From JAYWAM01 sp043782425 (GTDB lineage Bacteria > Pseudomonadota > Gammaproteobacteria > Burkholderiales > Usitatibacteraceae), in assembly GCA_043782425.1 (NCBI GenBank), contig JAYWAM010000114.1:1-16724 (forward strand): a DNA stretch of 16,724 nucleotides, written 5' to 3'. This document shows, piece after piece, positions 1 to 6,554 of this stretch; position 1 is the first letter of the stretch, and the number at the start of each line of letters is the position of its first letter. The position numbers were made by a program, and so were the translations under genes. The notes beneath the pieces are model-generated. The model searched no databases, was not told where the DNA came from, and worked only from the letters and a program-made list of their open reading frames with translations.

Positions 1-2
1 CC

Positions 3-113
3 GCACCGAGGGTCAGCGGACTGGACGTTGGACTGGCGCTCACGGCGGCGGTCATCGGCCTGCTGGCGGTCGGCACGACGATTTATTTGATTTACGGAAT
101 CCCCACTAATTAA
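3..113 (+). CDS. C-terminal tail of a membrane protein (partial)
   Basis: Frame 3 is open from the window edge to a TAA at 111-113 and gives 36 residues. A hydrophobic stretch rich in Leu, Ala, Val and Gly (about residues 9-31) looks like a single C-terminal membrane helix ending in a short tail, GIPTN. The start is outside the window, so the family cannot be recognised. It lies upstream of trxA on the same strand. Short length leaves some chance that it is not coding, but the helix-like composition runs right up to the stop codon. Confidence 0.5.
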   Translation, partial: APRVSGLDVGLALTAAVIGLLAVGTTIYLIYGIPTN

Positions 114-159
114 ACGGCGCGGAATTTCAACGCAGCCCACGCAATTGGCTCACCCACGC

Positions 160-489
160 ATGGCCTCTCCTTTGATCGTCACTCTGACGCAGGAAAACTT
201 CGCGCAAAATGTTTTGCAATCCACCACTCCCGTGCTCGTTGATTTTTGGGCCGAGTGGTGCGGCCCTTGCAAAATGATTGCGCCGATTCTTGATGAGCTA
301 GCGAAAGAGTACGCGGGCAAGCTGAAGGTTGCGAAACTTAATATCGACGACAACGCCGCCACGCCACCCAAATACGGCATTCGCGGAATTCCTACGTTAA
401 TGCTTTTTAAGAATGGCAGTGTTGAAGCCACCAAGGTAGGTGCCCTATCGAAATCACAACTAAGTGCTTTTATTGACAGCAATATCTAA
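160..489 (+). CDS. trxA: thioredoxin 1
   Basis: A 109-residue cytoplasmic thioredoxin, the usual length of TrxA. It reduces protein disulfides and is itself recycled by thioredoxin reductase. The active site WCGPCK is complete, with Cys34 and Cys37, and the cis-proline loop RGIPT puts Pro78 where the fold needs it. The buried Asp of VDFW is also present. An upstream TTG at 145 would add five residues, but ATG 160 gives the standard N-terminus and is preferred; neither has a clear Shine-Dalgarno. It sits directly before rho, a pairing common in Beta- and Gammaproteobacteria. Confidence 0.95.
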   Translation: MASPLIVTLTQENFAQNVLQSTTPVLVDFWAEWCGPCKMIAPILDELAKEYAGKLKVAKLNIDDNAATPPKYGIRGIPTLMLFKNGSVEATKVGALSKSQLSAFIDSNI

Positions 490-500
490 AGCCGATATTC

Positions 501-630
501 TTAACATGTTCTGGCTGTTCCCTCTGCAATAATTCCCTTTCTTCTGAAATTTCCGGCAGCCAGGTCTGCATCCACGTACTCTGTACGTCTCCCCCGTTTG
601 TTTTATCCTTCTCGCAGGTGACAACCCTTC
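501..630 (+). promoter_or_regulatory. rho leader with candidate promoter and small hairpin
   Basis: The 141-base trxA-rho spacer carries a fair -35-like TTAACA (501-506), 18 bases before a weak -10-like TGCAAT (525-530). Further down, a six-base perfect inverted repeat, ACGTAC-TCT-GTACGT (574-588), is followed by a pyrimidine-rich run with CCCCC. Rho is known to control its own leader in E. coli, and C-rich, G-poor RNA is what Rho binds, so this stretch may serve autoregulation; that is inference. The rho ribosome site is probably AGGTG at 616-620. The promoter match is weak. Confidence 0.3.
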
Positions 631-1890
631 ATGCATCTTTCTGATCTCAAACTCCTCCACGTTTCCGAGTTGGTCGACATGGCCGCCAAGTATGAACTCG
701 AAGGCGCCAATCGCCTGCGCAAGCAGGAACTCATATTTGCTTTACTAAAACACCAGGCCAAGAAAGGCGAAAGCATCTTTGGCGAAGGCACACTAGAGGT
801 GCTACAGGATGGCTTCGGCTTTCTGCGCTCGCCCGATACGTCCTATCTTGCCGGCCCGGACGATATTTATGTGAGCCCATCGCAAATCCGGCGCTTCAAT
901 CTACACACCGGAGATTCGATCGAGGGCGAGATCAGAACCCCTAAGGACGGCGAGCGTTATTTCGCGCTGGTCAAGGTGGACAAGGTCAACGGCGATTTGC
1001 CGGAGAACACCAAGAACAAAATCCTGTTTGAAAACCTGACCGCACTTTTCCCTGACAAGCCGCTCACCCTGGAGCGCGACATCAAGGCCGAGGAGAATCT
1101 GACCGGGCGCATTATCGACATCATCGCTCCCATCGGCAAAGGCCAGCGCGGCCTGCTGGTCGCCTCGCCCAAGTCGGGCAAAACGGTCATGTTGCAGCAC
1201 ATCGCCCACGCCATCGCGGCCAATCATCCCGAAGTGGTGCTCATGGTGCTGCTGATCGACGAGCGCCCCGAGGAAGTAACCGAGATGACGCGCTCGGTGA
1301 AAGGCGAAGTCATTTCATCGACCTTCGACGAACCCGCAACGCGCCATGTGCAGGTGGCGGAAATGGTGATCGAGAAAGCCAAGCGCCTGGTCGAACACAA
1401 AAAAGATGTGGTCATCCTGCTCGATTCCATCACCCGGCTGGCGCGCGCTTACAACACCGTAGTTCCCGCCTCCGGCAAGGTGTTGACTGGCGGTGTAGAC
1501 GCCAATGCCTTACAGCGCCCCAAGCGTTTTTTCGGCGCGGCGCGCAACATCGAGGAGGGCGGTTCCCTCACCATTATCGCCACGGCGCTGATCGATACCG
1601 GTTCGCGCATGGACGACGTGATTTACGAAGAATTCAAGGGCACCGGCAACATGGAAGTGCACATGGACCGCCGCATGGCTGAAAAGCGCGTCTACCCGGC
1701 TCTCAACGTCAACCGCTCCGGCACGCGCAAGGAAGAGCTGCTCATCAAGCCCGAAGTTTTGCAAAAAGTCTGGGTATTGCGCAAACTGCTCTACGGCATG
1801 GACGAACTGGAAGCCACAGAATTCCTGGTCGATAAATTGCGCGCAACGAAAAACAATGCCGATTTCTTCGATTCGATGAAGCGCGGTTAA
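631..1890 (+). CDS. rho: transcription termination factor Rho
   Basis: Hexameric RNA-dependent ATPase and helicase that releases RNA polymerase at Rho-dependent terminators. At 419 residues it matches E. coli Rho. The N-terminal helical domain (1-45) precedes the cold-shock-type RNA-binding fold, with RNP1-like GFGFLR at 61-66. Walker A is SPKSGKT at 179-185 and Walker B is VILLDS at 261-266. The Q-loop around 282-290 (SGKVLTGGV) and the R-loop near 324-330 (GSRMDDV) are intact. ATG 631 gives the standard N-terminus, with AGGTG ten bases upstream. No terminator follows: the next ORF starts six bases after the TAA in the same frame, an unusual arrangement. Confidence 0.98.
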   Translation: MHLSDLKLLHVSELVDMAAKYELEGANRLRKQELIFALLKHQAKKGESIFGEGTLEVLQDGFGFLRSPDTSYLAGPDDIYVSPSQIRRFNLHTGDSIEGEIRTPKDGERYFALVKVDKVNGDLPENTKNKILFENLTALFPDKPLTLERDIKAEENLTGRIIDIIAPIGKGQRGLLVASPKSGKTVMLQHIAHAIAANHPEVVLMVLLIDERPEEVTEMTRSVKGEVISSTFDEPATRHVQVAEMVIEKAKRLVEHKKDVVILLDSITRLARAYNTVVPASGKVLTGGVDANALQRPKRFFGAARNIEEGGSLTIIATALIDTGSRMDDVIYEEFKGTGNMEVHMDRRMAEKRVYPALNVNRSGTRKEELLIKPEVLQKVWVLRKLLYGMDELEATEFLVDKLRATKNNADFFDSMKRG

Positions 1891-1896
1891 CTGCGC

Positions 1897-3237
1897 TTGC
1901 CAAGCGTGAGCTACACCTATGATGCCGCTCAGCGCCGCAGCGATATGACGGTCGCCGGCCAGCCGCAGATAACTTACACCTACGATGATTCTGGGCGGCT
2001 GACTAATATTCTCCAAGGCACGTCGGCTGTGGGCTTCACTTATGATGCGGCCAGTCGCCGCACCGGCTTGACGCTGCCCAACGGCATTGGCGCCGCCTAT
2101 ACTTATGACGCCGCTTCGCAGCTTACTGGCATTGTCTATGCCAAACCGGATGCCAGCCTGTTGGGCGACTTAACCTATACCTATGACGCCAATGGTCAGC
2201 GCACCGGAATATCGGGCACGCTCGCCAAAGTGAGTTTACCGGCTGCGCTCACCAGCACTACCTATGGCCCAGCCAACCGCCTGACCAATTGGGATGGCAC
2301 TGCCATTAGTTATGACACCAACGGCAATATGCTTAGCGACGGTCAACTCACCTACACCTGGGATGTCCGCAACCGCTTGGCGTCCATCTCTGGCGCCGCC
2401 ACCGCCAGCTTCCAATACGATGCCTTTGGCAGGCGTATCGGCAAGACGGTCAATGGCATACAAACCGGCTTCCTCTACGATGGAATCAACGCCGTACAAG
2501 AATTAAGCGGCGCGACGCCAAGCGCTAATCTCTTGACAGGTTTGGGCATCGATGAGATCTTTACCCGCACCGACACTTCCGGCGTAAAAAACTTCGTCAC
2601 CGATGCGCTGGGCAGCACCCTCGCGCTCACCGATGCTGCGGGCGCCATTCAGACTCAATATGGTTATGAACCCTATGGCGAGACCACAGCTTCAGGGGCG
2701 GTCGATACCAACAGTTTCCAATATACCGGGCGGGAGAATGATGGCACGGGGATCTACTATTACCGGGCCAGATATTTTAATCCTAAGCTATCGCGGTTTA
2801 TCTCGGAGGACCCGATTGGGTTGGCGGGGGGCTTGAATCAGTATGCATATGTCAGTGGTAATCCGGTTAGTTCAGTTGACCCATTAGGTTTGGCCGAGAT
2901 GTGTTATCGGCCAATCCAGGGTTACATCATTCCTGGTCAGCATTGTTTTATTCGATACGGCGGTAACGATGGTGATACATCCAGTTTTTCTCCTAGTGGA
3001 GTTGGTCCTGATCCAGCCCCCAAAGGTACAACTTGCGAGAAGACGCAAGACTCAGACAACGATGATTGCATTAAACGGGAAATGAAAAAATGTAAGAACT
3101 GGGACTTTATAAAAAATAACTGCTGTCACTGTGCGGAACAAGCACTAAATGCTTGCCGCCAATCTATTCCAGTCAAGAAGTGGCCAAATTACCCAATTAA
3201 TCCTGGGCCGCAGCCAGGTGAAAAGGGGGCGAAATGA
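1897..3237 (+). CDS. orphan Rhs C-terminal fragment with putative toxin tip
   Basis: A 446-residue YD-repeat protein. About nine YD-type repeats (YTYDAA.., YTYDANG.., QYDAFGRR) fill residues 5-200. The conserved Rhs core follows (about 232-332: VTDALGS, YGYEPYGE, YYYRARYFNP, FISEDPIG) and ends with PVSSVDPLGL (323-332), the PxxxxDPxGL self-cleavage junction. Full Rhs proteins usually exceed 1,000 residues and carry N-terminal export or PAAR domains; all of that is missing. The 114-residue tip (333-446) is different: nine cysteines against none before it, His349 in GQHCFIRYG and NNCCHCAEQAL at 407-417. A His followed by an Asn-Cys motif hints at a permuted papain-like cysteine hydrolase, which is inference only. 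The TTG start is uncertain, with no clear ribosome site; ATG 1945 is an alternative. It may be a toxin cassette awaiting recombination, or a pseudogene remnant. Confidence 0.8.
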   Translation: MPSVSYTYDAAQRRSDMTVAGQPQITYTYDDSGRLTNILQGTSAVGFTYDAASRRTGLTLPNGIGAAYTYDAASQLTGIVYAKPDASLLGDLTYTYDANGQRTGISGTLAKVSLPAALTSTTYGPANRLTNWDGTAISYDTNGNMLSDGQLTYTWDVRNRLASISGAATASFQYDAFGRRIGKTVNGIQTGFLYDGINAVQELSGATPSANLLTGLGIDEIFTRTDTSGVKNFVTDALGSTLALTDAAGAIQTQYGYEPYGETTASGAVDTNSFQYTGRENDGTGIYYYRARYFNPKLSRFISEDPIGLAGGLNQYAYVSGNPVSSVDPLGLAEMCYRPIQGYIIPGQHCFIRYGGNDGDTSSFSPSGVGPDPAPKGTTCEKTQDSDNDDCIKREMKKCKNWDFIKNNCCHCAEQALNACRQSIPVKKWPNYPINPGPQPGEKGAK

Positions 3238-3623
3238 TGATTTCATGGACCGTACCAAAGGCTATGGCTGCTGGTATAAGTGTTCTGATTTTTGCACAAA
3301 TTATGTATGTCGGCGTTATGGTCAGTGACAATCAATACGAGTTATTACGTTTGATATTGCTTATTTTTCCTTGTGTTTCTGCATTTGTCGCTACTTATTT
3401 TGCACCTCGCTGGAAGTTAGCAGTGGGATTCTCCATGGCTATATTTGGCGCATCAATTGGTATGTTGTCAGCTTATGTGTATGAACACTTTGGGCTACAT
3501 GTAGACCAAATTGGCGGTCATTTGGTGACCTTCCTAGTTCTTCTTGTTTATGATGCCGTATTAAGTATTATTGGAAGTGTAGCTGGATATACTCTATCTG
3601 GAAAAAAGCAGGGTCAAGTCTAG
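3234..3623 (+). CDS. small four-helix membrane protein, putative Rhs immunity protein
   Basis: A 129-residue protein with four likely membrane helices at about 9-30, 37-56, 62-83 and 96-121, and a basic C-terminal tail (GKKQGQV). I recognise no family. Its ATG overlaps the Rhs stop codon as ATGA, and a purine-rich AAAAGGGGG lies just upstream, so the two genes should be translated together. In Rhs and other polymorphic toxin loci the gene at this place encodes the immunity protein for the C-terminal tip; that role is inferred from position. A membrane immunity protein would fit a toxin acting at the membrane or in the periplasm. Base composition differs from neighbours: 39% G+C over 3241-3420 by hand count, against 55% in a sampled line of rho. 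Confidence 0.7.
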   Translation: MMISWTVPKAMAAGISVLIFAQIMYVGVMVSDNQYELLRLILLIFPCVSAFVATYFAPRWKLAVGFSMAIFGASIGMLSAYVYEHFGLHVDQIGGHLVTFLVLLVYDAVLSIIGSVAGYTLSGKKQGQV

Positions 3624-3628
3624 CCCGC

Positions 3629-3652
3629 GTAGGGCGCAATCATTATTGCGCC
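3629..3652 (+). repeat. REP-like palindrome with GTAG foot
   Basis: GTAG (3629-3632) is followed directly by a perfect eight-base stem, GGCGCAAT-CATT-ATTGCGCC (3633-3652). A GTAG tetranucleotide at the foot of an imperfect or perfect hairpin is the hallmark of REP elements mobilised by RAYT transposases. It starts six bases after the immunity-gene stop codon. There is no T-run behind it, so it is a poor intrinsic terminator, though it may stabilise the 3' end of the mRNA. Confidence 0.65.
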
Positions 3653-3691
3653 GGATGATTTCTTAAAGCTTCCCGCCTCGAATTAGCAAGC

Positions 3692-3722
3692 GTAGGATGG
3701 GTTGAGCGCAGCGATACCCATC
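3692..3722 (+). repeat. REP element, left copy
   Basis: A 31-base element: GTAG foot, then seven-base arms GATGGGT (3696-3702) and ACCCATC (3716-3722) around a GC-rich loop. A perfect inverted copy lies at 3967-3997. The sequence belongs to a type of GTAGGATGGGT repeat I know to be scattered through many proteobacterial genomes. It flanks the transposase remnant at 3749-3916. Confidence 0.8.
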
Positions 3723-3748
3723 AATCCACCAACCAAACGATCCATCAA

Positions 3749-3916
3749 TCAAACCCGCTCCCCGCAATCCATTTCCCCGTCCGCATTCCCCGCCCAATCT
3801 TTAGGCAAAATACCCGCACGCACATAACGCTGAAATGTCGAATGCGGCCAATCCGCCACGCGCAACACCAAGCCGTGCTTGACCGGGTTGATATGGATGT
3901 AATCGACATTGCCTTG
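3749..3916 (-). pseudogene. C-terminal remnant of REP-associated tyrosine transposase (RAYT)
   Basis: On the minus strand, from about 3913 to the TGA at 3749-3751, the reading frame gives VDYIHINPVKHGLV, then ADWPHSTFQRYV and LPKDWAGN. These are the characteristic end of RAYT/TnpA-REP (Y1-type, IS200-like) proteins, which process REP hairpins. Only about 55 codons remain: an in-frame TGA (3917-3919) lies just upstream and the sequence before it no longer resembles the family, so the HUH motif and the catalytic Tyr are gone. It cannot be active. It lies between two inverted REP copies, the usual setting of a RAYT gene, which points to internal deletion of a once complete REP-RAYT unit. Confidence 0.85.
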
Positions 3917-3966
3917 TCATGGGTGCGTGGTGGGATTGGGGGCATATTGGAGATGATGGAGACGGT

Positions 3967-3997
3967 GATGGGTATCGCTGCGCTCAACCCATCCTAC
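3967..3997 (-). repeat. REP element, right copy, inverted
   Basis: Exact reverse complement over all 31 bases of the REP at 3692-3722, ending with CTAC, the complement of the GTAG foot. The two copies enclose 244 bases that hold the RAYT remnant. Perfect identity suggests recent activity or conversion. The stretch 3998-4115 that follows shows no gene or repeat I can support. Confidence 0.8.
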
Positions 3998-4115
3998 AAG
4001 TCATTCACGCGAAGCTTGCCCTCGAATGCATGTACGGGGGCGGGGATGACAGTTGTTTGGAGGTTCTTGAATTCGTTTCACATCAGTTTGAATCGCACCC
4101 GAAAGAGAATCAAAT

Positions 4116-4144
4116 TTGCCCGAACCGCGCAGATTTGGCATAAT
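4116..4144 (+). promoter_or_regulatory. candidate sigma70 promoter of rpmE
   Basis: TTGCCC (4116-4121) and CATAAT (4139-4144) are separated by 17 bases, with four and five matches to the sigma70 consensus. Transcription should start near 4151 and give a leader of about 100 bases before the rpmE ATG. This marks where the ancestral rho-rpmE spacer resumes after the Rhs/REP insertion. L31 of E. coli is reported to control its own mRNA leader; whether this leader does so cannot be seen. Confidence 0.55.
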
Positions 4145-4248
4145 GACCGGCTTTCCACATGCCTTTCCACGGCGGCGCCCTGCGGCAAGCGAAAATTATC
4201 TGTTCTACGCTTACCGTTGTTGCCAGACAGGTCAAATAAGGAGTTGCT

Positions 4249-4527
4249 ATGAAGCCCGGTGTTCACCCCGAATATAAAGAAGTTGTGTTTTTCGATACCA
4301 GTTGCGATTTCAAGTTCCTCACCCGCACGACCATGGAAACCAAAGGCCGCGAGATGGTCAAGTGGACTGACGGCAAGGAATATCCGCTGATGAAAATTGA
4401 GGTGTCGTCCGAATCGCATCCGTTCTACACCGGCAAACACAAGATCGTCGATACCGCCGGACGTGTTGAAAAATTCCGCCAGCGCTATGCGCGTAAGCCC
4501 GCTGCTGAAAAGGCTGACGCCAAGTAG
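4249..4527 (+). CDS. rpmE2: 50S ribosomal protein L31, type B
   Basis: A 92-residue L31 that joins the 50S central protuberance and helps bridge the two subunits. The type B pattern is clear: MKPGVHPEYKEVVFFDTS, then the HPFYTGK motif (about residues 57-63) and GRVEKFRQRY. It has one Cys (Cys19) instead of the zinc-binding CxxC pairs of type A, so it should not need zinc. A short Lys/Ala-rich tail extends the usual end. AAGGAG (4238-4243) lies five bases before the ATG. Following rho, this is the standard betaproteobacterial order, here widened by about 2.2 kb of foreign DNA. Its own terminator follows. Confidence 0.95.
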   Translation: MKPGVHPEYKEVVFFDTSCDFKFLTRTTMETKGREMVKWTDGKEYPLMKIEVSSESHPFYTGKHKIVDTAGRVEKFRQRYARKPAAEKADAK

Positions 4528-4545
4528 CCCGGGAAACCCCTACAG

Positions 4546-4577
4546 AAAGGCAGCTTAGGCTGCCTTTGTTGTTTGTG
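4546..4577 (+). terminator. intrinsic terminator after rpmE
   Basis: A perfect nine-base stem, AAAGGCAGC (4546-4554) and GCTGCCTTT (4559-4567), closes a TTAG loop and is followed by the T-rich GTTGTTTGTG. It starts 18 bases after the rpmE stop codon and separates it from the glycosyltransferase gene. Confidence 0.85.
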
Positions 4578-4616
4578 TGCAAGACAAACCTGCACTGCGA
4601 GCCCTAAGGTGGGGAT

Positions 4617-6296
4617 ATGATCACGAAAACAAGCGCCGACCGCTTTTCCAATACGCTCAGGCAGCAAATCGTCTTTGACGGCGCCAGCACGCCGCTTAAG
4701 ACGGCGCTTTTTGTCATCGTATGCCTTGCGTGGATTTTACCGGGATTGATCGGTCACGATCCGTGGAAGCCGGAAGAAGCGATCAGTTTCGGCGCCATCT
4801 ACAATTTATTGACTGGTGGAGATTGGTTGATACCCGGCATCGCGGGCGTGCCTTATCTGGTCGATCCGCCATTTTTTACCTGGGCAGGCGCATTGTTCGC
4901 CACCCTGTTCTCCCCCCTGCTTTCTTTACACGACGCAGCACGCCTGACCAGCGGCATGTTCATGGCTGTCACCATGTTATTCACCGCACTGGCCGCCATG
5001 CGGCTATTGGACGAACGCGCGGCGCGTATCAGCGTGCTGATGCTGATTGGCAGCCTCGGATTGCTGTTGCGCGCACACGAGATCACGGCACAGCTTGCTC
5101 CCTTTGCGGGCATGTCGATTGCGCTCTACGGTCTGATTCGTTTATACCAGGAGCCGCGCAATGGGGGAATTTTTCTGGGGCTAGGCAGCGGTCTGATTGC
5201 GCTGTCGGCAGGTATTGCGCCAGCGCTGCTGCTATTTATCGCTCCCGTCGTTCTGGGGCGCTTGAACAATGATTGGGTGACGCCACAAGCTTTACGTAAT
5301 CTTGGAATTGCACTGCTTATCGCCCTAGCCTGCGGTCTGTTGTGGCCGACATTGCTGCTGCTACTGCGCAGCGACTTTCCTGTGACGGCATGGCTTCCTG
5401 CCGCAACGGGTATTCATGCTCTAGCCCAGGGCGGCAGACCCTTTGACCCAAGCTATTTCCTGCGGCTGCTGCCGTGGTATGCGCTTCCCGCATTGCCGGT
5501 CGCACTCTGGATAATGTGGCGTGAGCATAAGCAAATACGCCAGCGCCTCGAATTAGCCATACCGTTTGTCTCCTTTCTGGTCATCTTGCTCGGCTTGAGT
5601 TTGCTGCGCGAACCGCGTGATGATATGGCGCTGCCTTTGTTGTTGCCGCTCATTCTCGCCGCTGCATACGGGCTGGAGCGTTTGCCGCGTGGCCTGGCAA
5701 GCTTTGTAGATTGGTTCGGCACGGTCACTTTTTTCATGTTTGCCGCGCTGATATGGATAGGATGGAGCGCGGCAAATACCGGCGTACCGCGTTTTGTGGC
5801 GCACTGGGTGGCGCGCGAAGCGCCGGGATACGTGCATCAAATCAGTTGGCCGCTATTCGCCTTGGCCGTGGTGCTGACTATCATCTGGCTGTTTGCGGTA
5901 TTCAGAACACGCCGCACCAACCGCCGCGCGATTGTCAATTGGGCCGCAGGCATTGCCCTGATCTGGATGCTGGGCAATCTGTTGTGGCTACCGGCAATTG
6001 ATCATGTGCGCAGTTATCGCTCTACTGCCCTGGCGATCAGGGGGGTGCTTCCAATAGGTGAAAAATGCATAGCGCAGATGGGCTTGGGCGACGCACAGCG
6101 CGCGGCATTCGACTATCATGCGGGCCTGCGCTTTGTTGCAACTGACGATACAACTCAGGCAGCCTGTGACTTTCTTGTGGTGCAGGGCCTTCGTAATCGC
6201 AAGCCCGCATTGGAACCACCGTGGTCTTTGCTCTGGGAAGGTGCGCGTCCAGGCGATGTTTCCGAGCGCTTCAGGGTCTACCGCAAAAAATATTAG
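4617..6296 (+). CDS. ArnT/PMT-type membrane glycosyltransferase (GT39-like)
   Basis: A 559-residue inner-membrane protein with about ten to twelve hydrophobic helices up to residue 455 and a soluble C-terminal part of about 100 residues. After the first helix comes DPWKPEEA (48-55), matching the acidic DE-A loop that is catalytic in ArnT and protein O-mannosyltransferases, then GDWLIPGIAGVPYLVDPP (68-85), the family's second periplasmic motif. Such enzymes move a sugar from an undecaprenyl-phosphate carrier to lipid A, proteins or glycans; the acceptor cannot be told. ArnT usually reads EKPP where this has VDPP, so the Lys is missing and 4-amino-arabinose transfer is doubtful. AAGGTGGGG lies just before the ATG. 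It appears to be a single-gene unit. Confidence 0.8.
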   Translation: MITKTSADRFSNTLRQQIVFDGASTPLKTALFVIVCLAWILPGLIGHDPWKPEEAISFGAIYNLLTGGDWLIPGIAGVPYLVDPPFFTWAGALFATLFSPLLSLHDAARLTSGMFMAVTMLFTALAAMRLLDERAARISVLMLIGSLGLLLRAHEITAQLAPFAGMSIALYGLIRLYQEPRNGGIFLGLGSGLIALSAGIAPALLLFIAPVVLGRLNNDWVTPQALRNLGIALLIALACGLLWPTLLLLLRSDFPVTAWLPAATGIHALAQGGRPFDPSYFLRLLPWYALPALPVALWIMWREHKQIRQRLELAIPFVSFLVILLGLSLLREPRDDMALPLLLPLILAAAYGLERLPRGLASFVDWFGTVTFFMFAALIWIGWSAANTGVPRFVAHWVAREAPGYVHQISWPLFALAVVLTIIWLFAVFRTRRTNRRAIVNWAAGIALIWMLGNLLWLPAIDHVRSYRSTALAIRGVLPIGEKCIAQMGLGDAQRAAFDYHAGLRFVATDDTTQAACDFLVVQGLRNRKPALEPPWSLLWEGARPGDVSERFRVYRKKY

Positions 6297-6361
6297 GCTT
6301 TGTGAAGGCAGCGCTGCAAATTCCGCTATCATTTGCCATGTCGATATTCGTTTTATTCCGG

Positions 6362-6473
6362 GTTGCTTTTAGTACGCCAAAAAAAAGAAAAAGCAACTCG
6401 CGCAAAGACGCGAAGACGCCAAGAAAAGCAAAGTATGGGTTTAAAACTTTGCGCCTTTGCGTCTTGGCGCGAG
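6362..6473. repeat. long imperfect inverted repeat of the CGCAAAGACGC type
   Basis: The arms 6397-6423 and 6447-6473 pair over 27 bases with four mismatches. Each arm is built from short iterations of the AAGACGC type. A second inverted pair, GTTGCTTTT (6362-6370) and AAAAGCAAC (6389-6397), abuts the left arm, and the loop holds CAAAGT/ACTTTG (6429-6434, 6446-6451). Repeats of this type recur in many environmental bacterial genomes between genes and are probably small non-autonomous elements. Nothing else is visible in 6297-6361 beyond a ten-base palindrome GCAGCGCTGC (6308-6317). Confidence 0.7.
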
Positions 6474-6488
6474 AATGTTTTTTATTGC

Positions 6489-6498
6489 TGCTATAAAA
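6489..6498 (+). promoter_or_regulatory. candidate extended -10 promoter of the CoA-transferase operon
   Basis: TGCTATAAAA carries the extended -10 TG (6489-6490) one base before TATAAA (6492-6497). No -35 stands at the right distance: TTGGCG (6464-6469), inside the repeat arm, is 22 bases away. It would start the six-gene operon with a leader of about 50 bases. The repeat therefore may have supplied or displaced the original upstream promoter region. Confidence 0.4.
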
Positions 6499-6554
6499 TC
6501 CAATCGGGACTACGCCCAGACCCGCGCAGGTAACGCAAACGCAACGCACACGCC

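Noticed and set aside
574..588. Hairpin ACGTAC-TCT-GTACGT as an intrinsic terminator of trxA
   Set aside because: Only six pairs with about half A/T, and the following run is C-rich with few consecutive T. Kept only as a leader hairpin.
3633..3652. GGCGCAAT palindrome as an intrinsic terminator of the Rhs/immunity pair
   Set aside because: No T-run follows, and the GTAG foot fits a REP element better.
3842..4252. 136-codon plus-strand open frame across the RAYT remnant and the rpmE leader
   Set aside because: It crosses a REP element and the rpmE promoter and reads antisense to the transposase remnant; no family resemblance.
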